This document shows positions 12,165-22,446 of a DNA stretch of 64,000 bases, piece by piece (the first letter of the stretch is position 1; every line of letters starts with the position of its first letter). The translations under genes were made by a program, and so were the position numbers. Where the stretch lies: positions 1,178,001 to 1,242,000 of the forward strand of contig JAPFBL010000003.1 of the NCBI GenBank assembly GCA_026182355.1. Reading direction: 5' to 3'. The notes beneath the pieces were generated by a model. That model was not told the origin of the DNA and did not search any database. It worked only from the letters and a program-made list of their open reading frames with translations. Origin of the DNA: Hermatobates lingyangjiaoensis (lineage: Eukaryota > Arthropoda > Insecta > Hemiptera > Hermatobatidae).

Positions 12165-13070
12165 TACATGAAAGATTTTTTTCTTCTTACATCTCATATT
12201 ATCATTTAAAAATTTTTCATTGAACCTCTAAAAATGAATTTTATTTCAATCGATTCACTTTAAAAATTCCTAAGTCAAAGTAAATAAGTGTAAACAAATC
12301 TGACAAGTATAGCAAGTGATCCATTAGTCCATGATGAATATTCAGTTCTTTTAGCTTTATTTTTCTTTGCGGTAATTGAAATTTTACGATTATTTTTTTT
12401 GCAAGTTACTAATTTTCTGTTCATGTCTTGGAAATTTTTTTTTATTTTTAACTAACTGTTTAGCGTCAAAATATCATTTTTGGAAAACAGAAAGTATACT
12501 ATAACGTCGTAATGGAATTCTGAAAAAAAAAAAATACCTCAACTTATCCCTTTCATAATGCTCTACTAGGCATAATTTTACTTTGAGCCATCAAACAGTA
12601 TGACGTGTATCCTCCTCACAAGCTCTCAGCTTGAATTATTTGTCAAAATATTATATTATAAAAAAAATGTTCAATTGCTTTAAAAATATGAGGATTTTCG
12701 CAGTTATTTTTTTGTTACTTTCATGATAATGCAAACATTTCAACCTATAGAATTAGTAGTAGGAGGAAAAAATATTGTTTAAAAACGGATGTTCCCAAAA
12801 AAATGACTTTCCCGACGTGAATAATTGCTCCTAAACAATAGGGTTCATCTACACGATGAGGCCCATTTTTGTATAAAATATCAATTTGATCCATCAAGAT
12901 TCCGAACCGTAGCTTGTACAAATGCTTTTGGATACACGTCCGTCCACACACAAACATCATAGATGAAATATTATGAAACAACCTTTGGGACCTTGAAAAA
13001 TGTAAATCGTCAAAATCTTGATATCGAGTTTCTTTACAATCACTACACTTTACGTATAGTAAAGTATACA
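12165..13070 (+). repeat. Interspersed repeat family R, copy 1 (~900 bp)
   Basis: Homologous over its length to 44105-45068, and in its 3' half to 53930-54250 and 58470-58856. Shared landmarks in order are a CTTACATCTCATAT block, GACAAGTATAGCA, GCGTCAAAA, CATCAAACAGTATG, GACTTTCCC, GGCCCATTTTTGT, TTGATCCATCAA, an ACACAC-rich stretch, and a GATCACTA block. A short terminal palindrome ACTTTAC-GTATA-GTAAAGT follows at 13047-13065. No transposase or reverse transcriptase frame was found. All copies lie in the same orientation. The class is unknown. Frames within it, including 12745-13071 on the minus strand, have no family resemblance. Confidence 0.7.
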
Positions 13071-14952
13071 CTCTGTTCGTTTATAGTATATAAAATATAA
13101 TATTTTCTGTGATAAATCGTTCGTTTGGGTTTTCCTTAGATATTTAAACCAATTAAACTGCAACTCTTAGGAGTAAAATATACAGATCTCTGGAAGAATC
13201 TCTGACCTTATATATACTGTCATTGCAGGTCAAGACGTGGTCAAACAGCCATACTCAATGCGCGTGGGTTCTAGTGGCTTTTGACAGAAGCTTGAAGCTA
13301 GGATGGTATTGATTTTATAAGGAATTCTATTTAAATATCCTTTAATTAATAAATAGAAGTAAGATCAGTTAAGTATACAAAATTTACAAACAATGAATGG
13401 ATAAAAATTAGTAATATCAGCAACTGAAACATTATCCAGATAATTCTTTCATAATAAAGTTGCAGGAAAATCACAAAAAAAAATGAATTTGGACATGTTT
13501 CCATTTTTACCTGCAAACAAGGTGAAATTTGATAAAGGCATTGTGTTGAAATGTAATTTAGAAAACACTTGGTGAGGTGGATATCAGAAAATGGGTTGAA
13601 AGATAGGAAAGGCTAATCTGTGGAAGGGAGTAGACTCGGGACCAGGATGCGATAAAGGGAGTCCCGCACCGGTGGCTCGACCACACTCATCCTGCAGGTC
13701 CATCCTTTTAAGGCAGCCCTAAATAAATAACCCCTCCTTCCTCAGATAGGCTTAATGAACATTTAGTAAAACAAAGATTTTTCATTCAGCTTTAATGCCC
13801 TAAGTCGCACTAGATTATCCCTTTAAACAGTTTCCTGCTTAGTTCAGATAAAATTTGCTTTAAACTTTTTATTCTTTAAAAATTTTATATTTATTTCCCG
13901 TATTCTGTAACTTTTTGCTGTTTTTACTACTTACAAAAGAATTAATGGTGAGATTATTAATCACTATATATGGCTCTTTTTTATGTTTTCGCAGAATACC
14001 TAGCAACCTTGCCTTTAAAAGAAATGTAGATGAAAAAAAAAACTTATTTTATATTACTAAATCATTGATAAATAACCTACACTTTAAAAAAAAAAAACAA
14101 ACTAAAAGAATTATTTTTGAAGCAAAAAGATTGGTATATCAAAAAATTGTAATTTTTGTAATCAATAAACATGCAATTTTGATTCATGACAGTAGAAACA
14201 AATTAAATTATTTTTAAAATTCTCCCTGAAATTAGCATTGGTCTACTTCTTACAAACCGTAGTACGTCATGGTATTACACACATTTTGAGCGCCAGGAAT
14301 CAGTTAAAATTTCAGAATTGTAATTGGCTGACTGGTTTAGTTATACAACTAATATAGTTATTTTATAATTGAGATGGTTCTCTAAAAAGTTTATTCATTA
14401 ACAGAAATATAATAATAAGTCCAATTATTTTAAAAATAATATCATTTTATTAGAGATAATATCAAAGTTAGTGTGAATGATGGAGCTAACGGAGCTATTT
14501 ACAAGCCTGTTCTATACCTGTCGCCTCTGTTGTATTTTTGACTGCTGATTGCTAACAAACAATTAAGTCTGGTTTTGTACTTTATTTAGTTTATTGAAAG
14601 CTTGTGAGTTACTTTCTGTAATTCAAGAAAACGCACGTTTTTCTTGAATGACAAAGGAAGTAACCATGTGTACTGTACTTTTTTTTAGGACTTAAAGCAC
14701 CACTGGAATTAGCTTAAAAGAAAAAAAAACAAATATTAACTGTAAATTTATTATTATATTTTCCTTTATGATGTAGCTTTATCCCAGACCAATCTTTCAC
14801 TTTCTGCTCAACATTTTAGACTTATCTGTCCAATACTTTTCTCTTTCAGTTAACTGGCTTCTTTGTCTGCACAGGTCATCCTTGATCCCAATGTTCTTCC
14901 TTTGTTCTTGCTTCATAGAATTTTTTAAAAGTTTCCTTAACTTTTCCATATA
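13071..14952. other. AT-rich spacer with one GC-richer patch
   Basis: A GC-richer patch at about 13590-13745 is complex and includes CCCTAAATAAATAACCCC, a MEF2-like core. It is followed by AT-rich DNA with A- and T-runs. No coding frame is convincing. Confidence 0.4.
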
Positions 14953-15121
14953 ATACATGCATATTGCTAATACCACTGAGGTTAGTATGATTTATATTAG
15001 AAATAGGTAAAACCGTCATACCTCGTAAGATGATCCTGGAGTTGTCCATCTTTGATCGCAACAAACCTACTCGAGGATCATCTTACGAGGTATGACGGTT
15101 TTACCTATTTCTAATATAAAT
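14953..15121. mobile_element. Foldback element, short copy
   Basis: Two perfect 48 bp inverted arms at 14990-15037 and 15074-15121 enclose a 36 bp loop, so one strand would fold into a long hairpin. The arm contains GGTAAAACCGTCATACCTCG. A unique left shoulder (ACATGCAT through ACCACTGAGGTTAGTATGATTT) precedes the arms, and the same shoulder is found at the second copy (52724-52969). In this copy the inner part of the arms is deleted. No coding capacity. The superfamily is not assigned because no clear target duplication was seen. Confidence 0.75.
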
Positions 15122-15130
15122 TATTTCATA

Positions 15131-16489
15131 TCTTTATAAATAAAATAATGATTTTGTCTGTACATTGCTTAGAACTGACTCATTTCAAGTTTTCTTTACG
15201 TTTCATACATTGGAGAAACCGAATCCACCCTTAGAAAAATTTCTGTCGGTTTGTCGGTTTGTCGGTTTGTCCGCAAAACTTTGTCACAGGTAAACTCAGC
15301 TACCATAAGACATATAAAGCTGAAACTTTTACAGTAGATTTGTGTAGGTCTAACTTAAAATATAGGCTATGAATTGATTGGAAATTCAACGTAGAAGTGA
15401 AGTTATGGACGTTTAACGCAAAAATGTTTGTCACAAGTAAACTCAGCCACCATAAGACATAGCGAGCTGAAACATTGACACTGGATTTGTGTGTGCCTAA
15501 CTTAAAATATGGGCTCTAAATAGATTATAAATTCCGTACAGAAGCGAAGTTATGGGGCTTTTAGCTGTATTTTCCTAACTTCACAGACAAGTTTGTTTTG
15601 AAAATACACAGGTGTGGCAAGTAGGTATTGTTAGTTGATTTTAATTTCAATTGAGCACATGAATATATTGCGTATTTGACATCATTGAAATGGTGTTTCA
15701 CAGAGTTAAGGATGTACTATCTATTGAGAATAAATGTTTTGTAAACGAGCAATTCTCAGCCCTTAATATGAACAGGCATGAGAAATCAACAAACAAGTTC
15801 TTACGCTATATGAAGCCGAGGAAAGAACTTACAAGTCAGTAAAGAGATTGGATTAGTGATGAAGAAGCAGTTCATTATCTAATTGAATTTCTTGACTCTG
15901 AATTTATTTCTCCTGGACTGCCTGCTCATGAGTAAAAACTTAAAGTAGGAGCACCAATGATGCTGCAATTTATAGCAGTAACAAATTTCATGTTACGAAA
16001 CATGAGTGACCCAAAAACTGTGCAACGGGACACGACTCTGAGTTCGTGCTCTACACAGATATGCCATAGAGGCGGACATAATGACTGGATGTGGTATTGG
16101 GGAGTCTTCCGAACCACTGTCTGTTTCCATTCAAATGATTGCAAGGTCCCCTCAGAGTCTATTTCGCAATGACGTTAACTAAGTCGCAAAGGGAGACTTT
16201 ATCTAACGCAGGAATTCAAGTTAGCGAAACCAAGTTTTTCTCACATGGTCAACTGTAGTTTACTTGCTCAATAGTCAGAGGTTTCAACTGATTGTTCTTC
16301 CATGAACCTGAAGGACAGACAGCTAATGTAGTGTATACAGAGGCATTTGTTTAACACTGTACTAATAATGGTGTTTTCTACTATTCTATAATTTCTAATT
16401 ATAGTATTAGTATAATACTATAATTTATATGTTGGAATACCAAGTATAATAGAATTTTTGATTCCGTCAAAGACGGGTACATTTGCTAG
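15131..16489 (+). mobile_element. Helitron copy A (1359 bp)
   Basis: Starts with TC at 15131 after an A, and ends with CTAG at 16486-16489 before a T, which is Helitron A^T insertion without target duplication. A short hairpin CCGTC-AAA-GACGG lies just upstream of CTAG, as expected for a Helitron 3' terminus. The 5' part holds a (GTCGGTTT)n minisatellite with three units near 15245-15270, then two tandem units of about 148 bp starting near 15281 and 15429. The 3' half is a decayed helicase segment. It is near-identical to copy B at 22447-23811, which lies in opposite orientation, so both moved or were duplicated recently. Confidence 0.9.
15838..16354 (+). pseudogene. Helitron Rep/Hel relic, C-terminal helicase part (copy A)
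   Basis: Across different frames with stops, the stretch reads like the end of the Pif1-like helicase of Helitron transposases. EFLDSEFISPGLPAHE is followed by a stop and KLKVGAP. Further on come LCNGTRL, then FAMTLTKSQRET, FFSHGQL and finally NVVYTEAFV before a stop. The order matches the family, whose usual landmarks are GLPPH, LKVGAP, NGTRL, FAMTINKSQGQ and FSHGQLYVA. In-frame stops follow PAHE, NGTRL and HGQL, and a frameshift lies in between, so no functional helicase is encoded. The Rep nuclease and the Walker A region are absent. Its presence marks the family as a deletion derivative of an autonomous Helitron. Confidence 0.75.
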
Positions 16490-18415
16490 TAAATAATAAA
16501 TTAACAAATTTACTAATATCATTAATAATATTTAATTTATGACAACTATTTTATATTAATTTCAACTACGAATTTCAAAGTTACCAACCTTTCACATAAA
16601 TTCAGTGAATTTATACGTTAGTTAACGTGTAATGTACATCAATATTATGCCCTTTTCTTCTTCCTCCCAGCAAGGAATACTCTTGACGTTATCTAGAGTA
16701 TTTTCTACTACTTGGCATCCAAGGTCAGAAGGAAAACACACAATCAAGGTAGGCCAGCTAAACTGCTTCGGTCTAAGATTTAGGGAACCAATATAAGTTC
16801 AAAAGCTTTAGTTAACAGAGAAAGTTAATTTCCTATTACGCAGGAAGTTATTTAATATCAGGGTGTATTAATATTCCGTAAAAAAGGGTTAAAAAAAATT
16901 AAAACAAAGAATCTTTAAAGCTTTTTTTTTAAGAATATAGCTAAATAAAATATAAATAGATAAAGGCAACTTCATTTATACGAATAAGAAAAGGAAATAT
17001 TGTAACTAATTAACAATAACCTCATTTTAAAAGAAAGAAAAAAGTGAAATATTATTAACAGATAACAATAAGTGCTTTTACGAGATAGTAATAACCCTTT
17101 GCGTCGGCAGAAAACTGAATTGTCATAAATAGGCAACAGTAGAATACAGGCTATAAAAAGAGTGCTCAATAGAGTGCAATGACATTGCTTAAGATACTGT
17201 CAGTGCGAAATAATTACAAAGAACACAGAAGCTTCAACCGAATACTTCTGCAGTACAATACGATAATAAACCGTTAAGAACAATATATAAGGATCCAAAG
17301 ATACTTTAACCCATGCGGGTATGATTTAATGACCAAGTCCACCATATTATAATTCAGCTATATGTATTTACCTAAAACTGCATTGGGTTTAATATAAAAT
17401 TTAAGGAACATGCGTTCAAAATATATTTGTAAGTCATAATAGAACTTACATACTTTTCCAAACTTATACAAATTTAAAAATTCAAACACTTAATGGTCAA
17501 TAAACAAACTGATAACCAACTAGCTGTTGTTACTAGCGTTGACCGTGTTATATACAGATTAAATTAGTAAATTATGATGTTATACTAAGTTATATTAAAT
17601 TATGACAAATACTTTAACTACTTGAGTATGAAGATATCCATTCAAGATAAAATGTTAAAGTATGCAATTTGAATATTTAACAAGCCATAGTTCCTTGAAG
17701 ATAGGAACTCTAAAAAAAATTATCGAACGTTAACAAAATCACGCAAGTAGAATTAAGAGAACATTGCAGGGTAAACATATAAACTCTATAGCAATAGCAA
17801 TAGAAAAACGAAATCATCAACTAACACTTATCTTTAGTTCTGAGTAGGTCAGATATTGAATAAGATGCCTAGTACAGATAATAAATATTTTCTCATTTTT
17901 GCAGGAGATAGAATGTATCTAACTGTAAATACTACTAAATTAATAGGATAGGCAAAAAACAGAGAAGTCTGTTATAGTTTTCTTAATCCAACAGCTTAAC
18001 CACGATGTTAACTCACACATAATTATAAACCCAAAGGAGGACAAAAATGAGAATGATAGACACCAAAAAAGTCCTCCAGAGCGTACATAGCTTCCTCCTA
18101 CTAGATGGACGTGGATACGTATGTACGAGTATACAGTGGGAGGCAATTGCATCATCTCTCTGACCTACACAGAAGTAACCCAAGAAACCTCACAAAACTC
18201 AGAACTCGTCTTGCTGGTTACGTTTGCCTTAAAAAATTGAAAAATTCAGCGCTGAATATAAAAAAAATATTATGCTTGTAACAAAAAGTTGTTTAATACT
18301 ATTATTTTCTCATATCTCCACTGATTTCATAACTAAGCTTGTCAGGAAGAAACTAACAAGTTTTTGTTGCCAGTGAATAAGTTCAGATTTCAGTTTAATA
18401 TATGAAATATTAAGT
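16490..18415. other. AT-rich spacer, nothing recognised
   Basis: No repeat family, exon or terminal repeat was recognised. A minus-strand frame at 17940-18155 has no family resemblance. Confidence 0.5.
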
Positions 18416-18500
18416 CTTGTTTTCCCATTTCTTATTGTGGTTTGATCATTGATTGTTGTTTCACGTGTTTATGTGAAATCTTTTTATATGAAAATAGTGT
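18416..18500. repeat. Interspersed repeat family P (single arm)
   Basis: Contains CTTGTTTTCCCATTTCTTAT then TGTGGTTTGATCATTGATTG and TTTCACGTGTTTATGTGAAA, the last being a small hairpin. The same block recurs at 32739-32825, inverted at 32685-32716 and 38252-38320, and partly at 31866-31900. The family may be terminal repeats of a Penelope-like or foldback element. That assignment is inference. Confidence 0.55.
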
Positions 18501-18536
18501 AGGAAGCTTGAAGTGGATAGATGGTGCATGGAAGGC

Positions 18537-18630
18537 TTCTTCATTGGAGAGGTGTATAGAAGAGTTCTTCATAGGAGAGGTGTATAGAAAACTTCTTCAT
18601 AGGAGAGGTTTATAGCAGACTTCTTCTTAA
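18537..18630. repeat. 28 bp minisatellite (3.4 units)
   Basis: Units start at 18537, 18565, 18593 and, partly, 18621. Each begins TTCTTCAT and contains GGAGAGGTGTATAG. It lies just downstream of a family P arm. Confidence 0.85.
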
Positions 18631-19585
18631 GCCAAGTGCTGAGAGCAGTGCTAGTAACTTTTGCGTAAACTATAAAGCTTCTGTATGTCTTATACGTTTT
18701 AGCTTTCTATTTTGATTACATGTATAAAGTTCAACATATTATATTAAGTTTTGGTTGTACCAGCGCTTTTTTATCATTTTTTGTTTTTCGTGTCATTTCT
18801 TTATTTTTCTCGTTTCTTTTGTGCTTGCTTTTCAAACAATGTGTTGTCAATTTTTCCATTTTTGTTCCTTCCTACAGTTTATTCCAGTCCTTCTTTGTAA
18901 TATCGTTTGTTATTTGATTTATTTAGACTTTCAGTGATTATATTATACCTTCAGTTCTGCTCAGTGTATTCCTTCTGTATGCCCTTGTTTTTTTGGTTTA
19001 TTGATTTTTCTTGATGCGTGCTTATTTCTCTGTTTCCTCTTATATCTTTCAAATTTTTGCTTGTTAAAAGCAATTGTATTTTTTTGATCTTCTATGTTTA
19101 CCTATTTTTTGTTTTTTTATTTTTTCAATATTTATTTTTTTTGTGTATTACTGTTCTATCTGCGATTTTTATCTAGCAAATTTTATTTTAAAATTTTATT
19201 ACTCTCTTTGTCATAACTACTCTACCCATTAATTTCCTTATCGTTATGCATCAGCATCTATAATTCTTGATTTACTAGTAGATTGCCTTGTTTTGTATGC
19301 TTTACCTGTTGGGTATCAATAAATATTTGAAGAAGTCTAAGTCTTTCAGAGGTTTTACTCTCAATGAATGGATATTGCCTATAGAAAGGGAGATGCTATT
19401 AATCATAAGTGAAGGTATTTTTTCACACTGCTTAAATTAGATGACAAAAATGAAATATCATTCAATATCTAATAAAATTTTTTGCATCAGATGATGTGAA
19501 AGAAAATTTTAAAAGAACATTTGATACGAAAAAAAGAAAGCGTTTTACTTATTGAAGGCAAGTATAAATGAAGACGTCAAACTTT
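18631..19585. other. T-rich spacer, nothing recognised
   Basis: Long T-rich runs between about 18750 and 19200 produce Phe/Leu/Ser-rich frames that are composition artefacts. Confidence 0.5.
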
Positions 19586-19589
19586 CTTC

Positions 19590-19910
19590 TGAATCGGATT
19601 CCACTTTATCCCCGAATAGGTGAGGGCTTTCCCCTTTCCTTGAGCCAAAAACAATTTCCCTTTTTTCCCTTTTGCGGACCAAATGATGTGGAAAAGTGTC
19701 ATGGTGGTGTGGGTGGTAATTCGTCACGTCTGGGCCGAGCGGGCTTGAGTCTCCCTGGGGTGCTGAGCGCAGGACTTCACTGCAACACCATCAATCAGCA
19801 GCCGGCCTCCTTCTGCCGATCTGCCTTATAACCTTCATTAGTGATACCCTCCCAACCTCGCGCCACCGCCGTCCAGCACGATCTCACCTAATCGCCTCTC
19901 CAGACAAATT
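19590..19910. other. GC-richer island, possible conserved noncoding element
   Basis: One of the most GC-rich stretches of the window, complex and non-repetitive, with CCCTCCCAACCTCGCGCC and TTCATTAGTGATACC. Frames are open on both strands but resemble no family. Promoter, enhancer or unrecognised exon are all possible. Confidence 0.3.
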
Positions 19911-20925
19911 GAAGCAAAAACCCTTCATCTAATTCAAGCTGATCAACTTGTATAAATCACAAATGAAACTAATTTCACCGTTCATTATCAGTGTCATTAC
20001 GGCATTTTAATTAAAATAGCTAAACTGACTTTTTTCATATATGAGCAAAAAGATAATGCTCATTTAAAATAATAACACTGTTGATAATATAAAAAAGTTT
20101 ATTATATATATATAAAGAAGTCAATCACACAGTCAAAATTTCGAAATGTAACTAAGATCTTTTTTCTAATAAAAGTGGTGCTTGTTAGAGTCTCATTCAT
20201 ACTTTTTGAAAAATATTTTGATTGTTTTGATTAGAATATTTTAATAACATTTATGAATCTCTTACTGTGGTTTAGGCGTTGATTTTTACTTAACTTGTTT
20301 ACTGAGAAATCTTGTCAAGTAGGTATGTATAAATATGTATACATTAAATAAAACAATTACTTAAACTAAATAAACCAAGTTCACAAAAATAATTATAAAA
20401 GATATCACAAAATCTTACTATTATATTCCATCTTTTTTGCTTCGTAGAAAGATGTGATGAACAAGTGATGACTCCAAGTGACTTTTCCAAGGTTGTCGTC
20501 ACTTGTCTTTCAAGGGACTCCACATCTTTATACCTGATAGCGAAGCAGTCGAAATATATTAGTGCTTTTTGTGTTCTCTTTTATGTGTCGTTTCTGTGAA
20601 TTTAGTATATTTATATGTTTCAAATTTTTTGAACACAAATGTTTCTATTTTGTTGTGATATAACTAATGCTGCTCCTTATCATCTAATATTCTTTACCCT
20701 CATGAAATTAACCAAGTCATTGTAGCAGTATATTAAAATAAACTCAGCTGAGAGTTAGTCAAGGAATTGCTAACATGATAGTAATGAGGTTGTGATCACA
20801 GTGTTCTATACCGAAGCCTTAGGGTTTGGACTAAGTGTAAACATGAGTATGAGGGTGGAGTATACCAGTGGTGTGGAAGGGTTTCGAAGGAAGTTATGAT
20901 TTCCGCTAACCCACAGATAACCAAC
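19911..20925. other. AT-rich spacer, nothing recognised
   Basis: No coding or mobile-element signature was seen. Confidence 0.5.
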
Positions 20926-20930
20926 CTATC

Positions 20931-21220
20931 CCCCCCCGATGTGCCTTCACCTTGTCGTGGTGGGGGGGCTTAACACGCCTGGATGATGGCGTGAACTAAG
21001 AAAGGCACAACCTGGGCGGAGTGCTAGTCTGGGCCGACGTTCAGGGATGGAAAGTCCACCCGTCTGCGCGTTGGCCTGGGTGGTGGTCCGCCTTGTAGGT
21101 CCCATTCGCTGTGGTGACACAGCAGTGGCTTTAGCTTCTACTTTGGGGTCCCGGTCTTGGGCTGATGTCCGCGGTTGGAAAGTCTGCTCGGTTACGCACT
21201 GTTTTGGGGGCGAGAAATTA
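20931..21220 (+). mobile_element. GC-rich, structured retroelement 5'-leader-like fragment
   Basis: An abrupt GC-rich block starting with a C-run. Its first 80 bases can fold as a three-way junction: GTGCCTT (20941-20947) pairs with AAGGCAC (21002-21008), CACC/GGTG form one arm (20948-20962), and CACGCC/GGCGTG form another (20974-20993). Downstream, GTCTGGGCCGACGTTC...GGATGGAAAGTC near 21028-21055 loosely repeats as GTCTTGGGCTGATGTCC...GGTTGGAAAGTC near 21152-21183. The sequence around ACCTTGTCGTGGTGGGGG resembles 5' leaders of non-LTR retrotransposons as remembered. No reverse transcriptase follows, so this is at most a fragment. An unrelated structured RNA cannot be excluded. Confidence 0.4.
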
Positions 21221-21239
21221 ATTTTACACATTAGATGAA

Positions 21240-21927
21240 CTTTACTATTTTAATTAAACTGACACTAGTGGCTATCAGAAGCAGTGAGTCCAGACGAGTT
21301 GAAGCTAAACGAGATAACTAAAAGTGGTGACAATAGTGTTTCTCTAAATACACCACACGTGCTATATATCATCACCTCTTAATTGATGTTGAATATGTCT
21401 AAGCAAACTCTGGTATAACAAACTCGAACCATGAACTCTAAAACAACAGTAATTCAGTCAATTAGACGGCTGCAGGTGGTAACTGTAGGTGAAAAGTAGG
21501 TGTAGAATTATCATTATGCAACTCTGTATTTATAAATAGTGAAAATATAAATGATATAAGAGAGTTCTAAATTTTGAATAAAGCTTCAAAAATGAAATAA
21601 AAGTGTCAAAGTAAATAAAATCAATATCAATTAATATTAAAGAACCGACAACCATACAAGGAGCTTGAGTACTCAATAACATTGCCTACGTTGTAGAAAT
21701 TAAAATGCTTCAGTTTTCGTCACGCAGTCACCTCATGTTGAAAGTACCTTAATTACTGTAACAAGCTCGATATTGAGCTTTATCAAAATCTTTTAAAACA
21801 TAGAGTAAAAAGTATCCATGATACATTTAATATGATTAAACAAGGACTAGCATTATTCTTTACGCTCCTTATTTCCATTACTTCTTGACACGTAAAGGTA
21901 AACTCGATTGTTTGACGCCCACACTAA
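21240..21927. other. AT-rich spacer, nothing recognised
   Basis: No recognisable element. Confidence 0.5.
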
Positions 21928-22446
21928 TCTATATAAATAAAAGAAAGGTTTTGCCTTACATTGATTTGACCTGACTCATTTCATGTTTTCTTTACGTTTC
22001 ATACATTAGAGAAACCGAATCCAATCTTAGAAGAATTTCTGTCGGTTTGTCCGCAAAATTTTGTCATAAGTAAACTCAACCACCATCAGACATAGCAAGC
22101 TGAAACTTTGATAGTAGATTTGTGTATGTCTAACTTAAAATATAGGCTCTGAATTGATTGGAAATTCAACGTAGAAGTGAAGTTATAGATGTTTAAAGCA
22201 AAAACGTTTGTCACAAGTAAACTCAGCCACCATGAGAGATAGCGAGCTGAAACTTTGATGCTAGATTTGTATATGCCTAACTTAAAATATAGGCTCTAAA
22301 TAGATTGATAATCAGTGTAGAAGCAAAGTTATGGGGCTTTAAGCTATATTTTGCTAACTTCGCAGACATGTTTATTTTGAAACTATACAGGTGTAGCAAG
22401 TAGGTTTGGTTAGTTAATTATAATTTCATTTGCTTATATGAATATA

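Noticed and set aside
12745..13071. 108-codon minus-strand frame
   Set aside because: It lies wholly inside interspersed family R, other copies do not keep it open, and the peptide resembles no family.
15957..16172. 71-codon open frame in Helitron A, repeated identically on the minus strand at 22763-22978
   Set aside because: It overlaps the helicase relic in another frame and is identical only because the two Helitron copies are. It is a chance frame.
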